Shown here piece after piece: positions 12,792 through 17,450 of a stretch of 17,450 nt of DNA (positions are counted from its first letter, which is position 1; each line of letters starts with the position of its first letter). The notes beneath the pieces were generated by a model, which made no database searches, was not told where the DNA came from, and saw only the letters and a list, made by a program, of their open reading frames with translations. The position numbers and the translations under genes were made by a program. The DNA is from JAHJRN01 sp043805355 (GTDB taxonomy: Bacteria > Patescibacteriota > Patescibacteriia > 2-12-FULL-60-25). Location of the stretch: the NCBI GenBank assembly GCA_043805355.1, contig JAZDIB010000045.1, forward strand, positions 1 to 17,450. Direction: 5' to 3'.

Positions 12792-12820
12792 AACCTATCA
12801 GAAACCGGTCGGAATGTCAA
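12792..12820 (-). promoter_or_regulatory. Promoter of the HExxH protein gene
   Basis: A perfect TTGACA (12820-12815), 17-base spacer and TAGGTT (12797-12792) preceded by TGA as an extended -10. The leader would be about 43 bases and includes the hairpin at 12758-12770. Confidence 0.5.
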
Positions 12821-12871
12821 TGCCTGTGCAAGGATCCTTAATGTATATCCATATGTCATCTTAGCCAAAGT

Positions 12872-12932
12872 TTCGAACCAGTTCCCGTATGGCCTGCCAA
12901 CAAAACTCTCCGCTACACTGCGGAGAGTTTTG
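12872..12932 (+). repeat. ATGGCCTGCCA-hairpin repeat, copy C; terminator of the IPT protein gene
   Basis: TTCGAAC (12872-12878), then 21 bases ending ATGGCCTGCCA (12889-12899), then a 13-bp perfect stem (CAAAACTCTCCGC at 12901-12913, complement at 12920-12932). T-rich sequence follows on the plus strand (TTTTGTTTTG), and on the minus strand the arm ends TTTTGTTGG, so it can also end the IPT gene 18 bases away. Confidence 0.8.
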
Positions 12933-12949
12933 TTTTGTGTCTTTGGGGA

Positions 12950-14164
12950 TTATGGCGCCGGAAAATATTCAGCGGGTGTCGGAATTGATTGAGGAATGAT
13001 TTGGATTGGATCGCTTATAATCAACGTGCTCAAGCTCTTGTTGAAGCTGACTCCACCGGCACCGATATACGTACTACTGCTGACATAACCATTATCCGGA
13101 GAGTTATCGATAACGTACGTACCCGGCCCGTTATATAACGCGGAAGCTCGAACCATCAGGCCGAACGTCTTCGATTGTTCCGCTAGAGGCGTAAACGGTG
13201 CCTGGTTGCTGTAGCCTTGAGCGTACATCTTCATGTGTATGACGAAGTCCTTATGTTCGCCGGGAGCCAAAGGAAAACCTCCGGTATACGCTGGGCAGCC
13301 CATACTGCCAATTGGCATGTTGTAGGGTTCGGGCGCCCAAGAAAATATTCCGCCATCCACACCAATCGTTCCACCCCATCCTATCCCTCCCGGGTTGGCC
13401 ATATCTATCATCCTGATACCCTCCCAAGCTCCCCCGCTGTTGGTAGGAGAACCGGTAAGCGGATTCATGTAGTAGAAATACGAGCACGGAACGGGAGTGT
13501 CCCCGACGGTGTTCGCATACGGTGCCATGGCAAGCAATATGCCGGTTATCGTCTGTTCGTTCGTTGCCGATGCACTGACCCGAAAGCGCATCACATCATC
13601 GCCATTCCAACTTTGACCCGGAACTACCGCATGGACAACCGGTGACATCGGCATGTCAAGTTTTTCGATCGTATAGGTAAGTATTTTGCTCCCGCTGCTC
13701 GTGATGGTGAAATATTGGCCAAGGCTCATCTTGCCATAGGCGTTCACCACCTTGATCTGTATTTTGCACGATCCGGGTTTTATTCTAGATAAAACCTCCG
13801 CACAGTCCATCTTCACTTTTTCGGAAATGAGATTGACATGAAACGTCAGCGTTTTGCCATCAGGCGAAAGAATAGGTTGGTCGAGAACATCGCTTTGAAT
13901 CAAGATGTAGTTGCCCGGTGCGTACACCTTTCCGTTGATTTGAGTACCGATGATTCCTTGAATCGACGATGAAAAACCAGAACCCGAGATGACGACTTCC
14001 ATCCCAGCGGGTCCCTGGTTCGGCGTGATCGAATTGATCTTCACCGTGCTTTCCGTTTTTGGGATAACGCCTTGGAATAAGAGTATCCCAGCAATGACAA
14101 CCGCGCCGCATGCCGTGGCGATTTGGACTTTCTTGTTTATCAATACCTTTTTGGTTTTTTTCAT
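12950..14164 (-). CDS. Membrane-anchored surface protein with N-terminal IPT/TIG domain
   Basis: A 404-residue protein with a basic N terminus and one membrane helix (13-33), so the rest should be outside. Residues 42-155 begin VKINSITPNQGPAGMEVVIS GSGF, the start of an IPT/TIG immunoglobulin-like fold, and end in YFTIT. The remainder (165-404) is beta-rich, with many Gly, Pro, Asn and Tyr (GGIGWGGTIGVDGGIFSW, YTGGFPLAPGEHKDFVIHM) and no recognised domain. Two Cys (about 120 and 133) may form a disulfide. GC is lower than in the flanking genes. No neighbour points to a specific function; an adhesion or envelope role is inferred. Confidence 0.75.
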   Translation of the reverse strand: MKKTKKVLINKKVQIATACGAVVIAGILLFQGVIPKTESTVKINSITPNQGPAGMEVVISGSGFSSSIQGIIGTQINGKVYAPGNYILIQSDVLDQPILSPDGKTLTFHVNLISEKVKMDCAEVLSRIKPGSCKIQIKVVNAYGKMSLGQYFTITSSGSKILTYTIEKLDMPMSPVVHAVVPGQSWNGDDVMRFRVSASATNEQTITGILLAMAPYANTVGDTPVPCSYFYYMNPLTGSPTNSGGAWEGIRMIDMANPGGIGWGGTIGVDGGIFSWAPEPYNMPIGSMGCPAYTGGFPLAPGEHKDFVIHMKMYAQGYSNQAPFTPLAEQSKTFGLMVRASALYNGPGTYVIDNSPDNGYVSSSTYIGAGGVSFNKSLSTLIISDPIQIIPQSIPTPAEYFPAP

Positions 14165-14206
14165 ATCATGTACTTCGTTTCCAGCTTAATTAGGGAACCG
14201 CTAACT

Positions 14207-14235
14207 CCGATATTTTACCACAATATACAAGTCAA
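14207..14235 (-). promoter_or_regulatory. Probable promoter of the IPT protein gene
   Basis: TTGACT (14235-14230) with TATCGG (14212-14207) after 17 bases; TAAAAT at 14217-14212 is a better -10 but only 12 bases away. The rest of 14165-14417 shows no gene. Confidence 0.35.
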
Positions 14236-14380
14236 TGCATTCGCGTAACCGAATGGGGGGGTCATACCGAATAGCACACCGGAATCCTGGAGCGGTGCAG
14301 GACTACCTGGAGAGCTTGCGATCATAGTCTGTCGCGACATGATCTGAATCGCCCATCGAAAGACGACCCAAACGCTTTCA

Positions 14381-14389
14381 TGCTATCGT
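14381..14389 (+). promoter_or_regulatory. Possible extended -10 (TGCTATCGT) for the two-gene operon at 14418
   Basis: TGC followed by TATCGT (14384-14389), 28 bases before the ATG. No clear -35. Confidence 0.3.
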
Positions 14390-14417
14390 GACAACGTCAT
14401 TGACTTCCATTACGACT

Positions 14418-14606
14418 ATGAAAATCTTTAGAACGTGGACGTTTCAATGGTGGGAAATCGGATTGATAAAGGTCAGTCTGATTTCATGTGGCATCCTCTT
14501 GTGCCTCTACTTCTCCCAGTACCTCGCAGGTCTCTTGTGGCTTTGGTGGGCGCTCTTCATCGCGACGGCGATGTATTTCATCGCGAGATTCTTTTCTGGA
14601 AAATGA
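14418..14606 (+). CDS. Small two-helix membrane protein, CPR type (paralogue of 10583)
   Basis: A 62-residue protein (MKIFRTWTFQWWEIGLIKVS at the N terminus) with two hydrophobic helices (about 15-33 and 36-56) and a basic end (ARFFSGK). The WWEIGLIKVS segment and the closing aromatic-basic tail align with WMDMALTKVS and YRFFK of the protein at 10583. The start at 14418 matches the usual beginning of such proteins; in-frame Met at 14388 is less likely. The stop is 13 bases before the next gene's start, so both are probably on one mRNA. Function unknown. Confidence 0.75.
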   Translation: MKIFRTWTFQWWEIGLIKVSLISCGILLCLYFSQYLAGLLWLWWALFIATAMYFIARFFSGK

Positions 14607-14619
14607 TCGTTTCGGAAAT

Positions 14620-16218
14620 ATGTTCAAAAACATCCTTCTCTTTAAGATGGTCGGTGTATTGGGCGTCGCTCAACTTTCCTCGGCAGCGACGGTCCCCCAA
14701 AGATTGAGCGGCACGATCCTCTTGCAGGTCGAGTCGCATGGAGAGGCTTGGTACGTCGATCCGGTGACGATGACCAGAAGCTACCTGAAGGACGGAGGCG
14801 TCGCATACAGCGCCCTGAGACAATTTGGACTAGGTATCAAGAATTCCGATCTGAACAAAATACCGGTCGGCGTCGAGGCGAGATTCAGCGACACGGATAC
14901 GGATGGCGACGGATTATCGGACAAGCTGGAAGACGGGCTGAAGACCGATTCGGCCGTCGCCGATACGGATGGCGACGGGATATCCGACGGACAGGAAGTC
15001 TTGGTGAAGAATACGAATCCACTCGGTCAAGGCGGCTTGGCGTATGATCCGGCTCTTATCGCCAGATTGCGAGGGAGGATCTTGCTGCAGATCGAATCCC
15101 ACGGCGAAGCCTGGTATGTGAATCCGAAGGATGGAAAACGCTATTACATGAAAGACGGGGACGCCGCCTATCAGATCATGAGGTATTTGAGCCTCGGCAT
15201 CACCAACAACGACCTTTCGTCCATCCCGGTCAACGAGGATTTCGTCCCTGAAGACGCCGTCGTCCCGGATCCCGTGGCGGAAACGCCGATGGTCAGGGGC
15301 GTCTTCGATCCCGACTTCGTCCTCGAGACATACGATGCGAGCAAGGCGCTAGCCGGAACGACCCTCTTCGCGGACAACCATGATACGGCTTCGCCGAGAA
15401 TCGTGGAGGTGAACATGTTGGGCGAGATCATCTGGCAATACGATGTCCCTCAGGCTTTGAAGACGTTCGTGAATCCGGGGTTCGATGTCGAGCTCCTTCC
15501 GAGCGGCAATATCCTTTTCGTCCTGCCGGGAAGCGGGGTCTATGAGGTCAATCGGAAGAAGGAGATGGTCTGGTCATACAAGACGACGAAGATCTCCCAC
15601 GATGCGGATCGCCTCCCGAACGGAAATACGCTGTTCGTCTTCGGCAACAACGACGTCACGAGCGATGCGCAGGTCGTCGAGGTCGACCAGAGCGGAAAGA
15701 TCGTCTGGTCGTGGTATGCGAAAGACCATTATAACGTCGCGCCGTATGCGAGCATCCGGAAACAGGGCTGGACCCATACGAACGCCGTCTCCAGATTGAG
15801 CAACGGAAATACCCTGATCAGCCTCAGGAATTTCGGCTTCGTCGCTGAGGTGGACCCGAACGGCAATGTCGTCAAGACGATCGGCGCGGGGCTGATGGTC
15901 GAACAGCATGACCCTGTCCTGCTTGGGAACGGGAATGTCCTGTTCGCCAACCACGGAACGCCGGAAAAAGCCATCGAAATCGATTCGGACGGGAATGTCA
16001 TCTGGGAATTCACGATCACGGACAGCAAACAATGGCCTGTCCGGGACGTGAATCGGCTATCGAACGGGAATACCCTGATCGTCACCACGTCAAAAATCAT
16101 CGAGGTTGCCAACGATAAGACCATCGTCTGGTCTTTCGACATCAAGGATACGAGCAGATTCATCGGAGAGGTATCAGCCGGTCTGGGCTTCTATAAGGCG
16201 GAAAGAATCGTCGAATGA
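14620..16218 (+). CDS. Secreted protein: HGEAWYV repeats, calcium-binding repeats and arylsulfotransferase-like beta-propeller
   Basis: A 532-residue protein with a signal peptide (residues 1-23, ending SSAAT). Residues 28-82 and 149-203 are two HGEAWYV repeats of the kind seen in the protein at 4610. Between them, DTDTDGDGLSDKLEDG and DTDGDGISDGQEV (91-126) are thrombospondin-type-3-like calcium-binding repeats. From 228 on the protein is a propeller of the arylsulfotransferase-like (ASST) type with repeated blades: HDADRLPNGNTLFVFG (His327), HTNAVSRLSNGNTLISL (His386), HDPVLLGNGNVLFANHG (His430) and VNRLSNGNTLIV, each followed by E-[VI]-D-x-[SN]-G-x-[IV]-[VI]-W. True aryl sulfotransferases use a transient sulfated His; whether this member is active or a binding platform is unclear. 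The start at 14620 gives the signal peptide and has CGGAAAT before it. Confidence 0.85.
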   Translation: MFKNILLFKMVGVLGVAQLSSAATVPQRLSGTILLQVESHGEAWYVDPVTMTRSYLKDGGVAYSALRQFGLGIKNSDLNKIPVGVEARFSDTDTDGDGLSDKLEDGLKTDSAVADTDGDGISDGQEVLVKNTNPLGQGGLAYDPALIARLRGRILLQIESHGEAWYVNPKDGKRYYMKDGDAAYQIMRYLSLGITNNDLSSIPVNEDFVPEDAVVPDPVAETPMVRGVFDPDFVLETYDASKALAGTTLFADNHDTASPRIVEVNMLGEIIWQYDVPQALKTFVNPGFDVELLPSGNILFVLPGSGVYEVNRKKEMVWSYKTTKISHDADRLPNGNTLFVFGNNDVTSDAQVVEVDQSGKIVWSWYAKDHYNVAPYASIRKQGWTHTNAVSRLSNGNTLISLRNFGFVAEVDPNGNVVKTIGAGLMVEQHDPVLLGNGNVLFANHGTPEKAIEIDSDGNVIWEFTITDSKQWPVRDVNRLSNGNTLIVTTSKIIEVANDKTIVWSFDIKDTSRFIGEVSAGLGFYKAERIVE

Positions 16219-16311
16219 CGCTTCGTTCCCTTGCGGACCCGCTGTCGCTCGGCTAGGCTTTTGCGGCACATTCTTCCTTCACAAACGCCGAACCGACCGA
16301 TGAGGTGAACC

Positions 16312-17298
16312 GTGGAGCTTTTGACCGAACATGAGGCGTGCCGTGTGTACCGTCTCCAACCCTTCAGCAACGTGTCGCGGTTCATCGCCACGACGCCAGA
16401 GACGAGGGCCATCGCGAACGACCCGATGATCTGCGGCACGGATTACACGGACAAGATGCGCCAAGCCGTCGTGCAGGTGCTGTCGTCGCTCGCCAAGGCC
16501 GACATCGTCGTCGGGGAGGAGCGCCACACGTCGGTCCTCCACATCCTCCGCGGCGGCCTGAACTACGGCATGCGCGGCGCGTTGAAGATCGCCTACGGCT
16601 GGAAACATCACTGCGCGGATTTCCTCTCGTCGCAGCGCGACCACACCGACGACATCTGGTTCGTCAAGGAGAAGGACTACCGGAAGGTCGAGGAACTGGT
16701 GCCGGACACCGACTTCATCTTCGGCGACGTCGTCGCGACCGGCGTGAGCTTGGAGAACGCGCTCCTCACGATCATCTCCATGTGCGTCGAGCAGAAGGCG
16801 TCGATCAGGCGCATCACCTTCTTCACCATCGGCGGCCAACGCGCGGAACAGCTCATCGCCACGGCGGACGTCCGCTGCCGCAAGCAGTTCCCCGGCTACC
16901 TAGGCGCCAGGGTCGTCTATCTCGAGGGCATCTTCGGGGTCGCGGACAAGGCCTCGCCCCTCCGCATCTCCATCCCGGACACGGACCTGCTCCGGCACCC
17001 GGCCGTGCTCGCGCCCGAGTTCGTCGCGTCGCAGGCCGAGTCCCTCCCGTACGCGCTGGAACGCTGCGCCATCTACGACGCTGGTTCGCGCGCGTTCAAG
17101 CCCCATAAGCACCTTGAGGACGTGCACGAGTACTGGACCCAGGTCCTAGCTCTCGCCAAAGGCGGGACGACCTATCACGACTACCTGCAGGAACGGTTCC
17201 CGATGGACCCGCGTCTCACGCAGGACATCCCGCCGGAATGGCGGACCTCTGACCTGCTGGCCGACGTCGCCACCAAGCAGATCGCCCGCGCCTGCTGA
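16312..17298 (+). CDS. Phosphoribosyltransferase-fold protein
   Basis: A 328-residue cytosolic protein. The PRPP-binding loop is seen as DFIFGDVVATGVSLENALL (134-152), with Asp139, Thr143 and Gly144, the D-V-x-x-T-G form of type I phosphoribosyltransferases. The upstream loop HTSVLHILRGGLNYGMRGAL (72-91) recalls the I-L-R-x-G-L motif of uracil phosphoribosyltransferases. The protein is about 110 residues longer than those enzymes, with a C-terminal extension (220-328) rich in His and Tyr that I do not recognise. It may act on a nucleobase, but the base cannot be named. The GTG start is supported by GAGGTG 4 bases upstream. A strong terminator follows, so it is likely a single-gene transcript. 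Confidence 0.8.
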   Translation: MELLTEHEACRVYRLQPFSNVSRFIATTPETRAIANDPMICGTDYTDKMRQAVVQVLSSLAKADIVVGEERHTSVLHILRGGLNYGMRGALKIAYGWKHHCADFLSSQRDHTDDIWFVKEKDYRKVEELVPDTDFIFGDVVATGVSLENALLTIISMCVEQKASIRRITFFTIGGQRAEQLIATADVRCRKQFPGYLGARVVYLEGIFGVADKASPLRISIPDTDLLRHPAVLAPEFVASQAESLPYALERCAIYDAGSRAFKPHKHLEDVHEYWTQVLALAKGGTTYHDYLQERFPMDPRLTQDIPPEWRTSDLLADVATKQIARAC

Positions 17299-17318
17299 CC
17301 GCGGACGCAACCCAACTC

Positions 17319-17343
17319 ACCCGAGCCGAGGCTCGGGTTTTTG
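17319..17343 (+). terminator. Intrinsic terminator of the phosphoribosyltransferase-fold gene
   Basis: ACCCGAGC (17319-17326) pairs with GCTCGGGT (17331-17338) around CGAG, followed by TTTTG, 21 bases after the stop codon. Confidence 0.85.
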
Positions 17344-17381
17344 TCAGGTCTTCTTCCGACAGTATTTCGGTCGACTGCGTC

Positions 17382-17450
17382 TCAACCACCGAACGCCTTG
17401 AGCGCCGAGTACACCAGTCCCGCGGGCCAGACGAGTGCCGTGGCGACGCC
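17382..17450 (-). CDS. 3' end of a minus-strand membrane protein gene (start outside window)
   Basis: Read from the window edge, the minus strand encodes GVATALVWPAGLVYSALKAF and GG before TGA (17384-17382). The peptide is hydrophobic with a W-P turn, as in the end of a small membrane protein. It is convergent with the phosphoribosyltransferase gene. Only 22 residues are visible, so the call is cautious. Confidence 0.45.
   Translation of the reverse strand, partial: GVATALVWPAGLVYSALKAFGG

Noticed and set aside
10421..12932. Complete tRNA genes ending in ATGGCCTGCCA
   Set aside because: No matching AGGCCAT acceptor strand or cloverleaf lies upstream of any copy, and the T-loop-like sequence is 5 bases too far from the end.
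10421..12932. CRISPR array
   Set aside because: The repeats are over 1 kb apart with genes between them, and the hairpin stems differ from copy to copy.
14222..14380. Possible RNA gene in the gap before 14418
   Set aside because: No convincing stem set or tRNA features were seen.
14488..14619. 44-residue N-terminal extension of the propeller protein
   Set aside because: It overlaps the small membrane protein gene in another frame; the signal peptide starts at 14620.

Overview
The window looks like a chromosome segment from a Candidate Phyla Radiation (Patescibacteria) bacterium of fairly high GC, in the style of Uhrbacteria or Magasanikbacteria. This rests on gene content, not on a marker phylogeny. 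The indicators are large secreted proteins with prealbumin-like repeats, two proteins carrying short HGEAWYV-type repeats, several tiny GIY-YIG proteins, one-helix-hairpin membrane proteins with K-V-S near the N terminus, compact spacing and few strong Shine-Dalgarno sites. TGA acts as a normal stop (for example in rlmN), so the code is standard.

Positions 1-7300 are GC-rich. They hold the 3' end of a proline-rich membrane protein, a 983-residue surface protein, rlmN (minus), a secreted SH3b/HGEAWYV protein, a PQQ-type sugar dehydrogenase-like propeller (minus), a GIY-YIG protein (minus) and a 70-residue orphan. A dispersed inverted repeat of the GTCATCCTGAG type lies at the 3' ends of rlmN and of the first GIY-YIG gene and supplies their last codons.

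Positions 7294-8737 (minus) hold a protein-kinase-like gene split into two overlapping frames. It is preceded by a 17-codon leader ORF that overlaps its start by ATGA.

Positions 8787-9590 are the most unusual part. A tRNA promoter leads into a broken copy of the 5' half of tRNA-Trp, interrupted by a 24-bp palindrome. A small GIY-YIG gene follows, and its stop codon overlaps the first base pairs of an intact tRNA-Trp. A second GIY-YIG gene comes next. This has the form of a minimal homing or integrative element that entered the tRNA at its anticodon stem and rebuilt the tRNA with a carried 5' half.

Positions 9591-14240 are an accessory stretch, AT-rich in places. It holds a TraB/TIKI-like protein, small membrane proteins, a SemiSWEET-type transporter, an HExxH protein and an IPT/TIG surface protein. 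Three copies of a repeat (ATGGCCTGCCA followed at once by a perfect hairpin), plus a variant right after tRNA-Trp, punctuate it at about 1.2-kb steps, all in one orientation. They resemble tRNA 3' ends and may be att-like scars.

Positions 14418-17450 hold a small membrane protein cotranscribed with a secreted protein that combines HGEAWYV repeats, calcium-binding repeats and an arylsulfotransferase-like propeller. A phosphoribosyltransferase-fold gene with its terminator and the 3' end of a minus-strand membrane protein gene complete the window. No stretch over 300 bases is without a gene.
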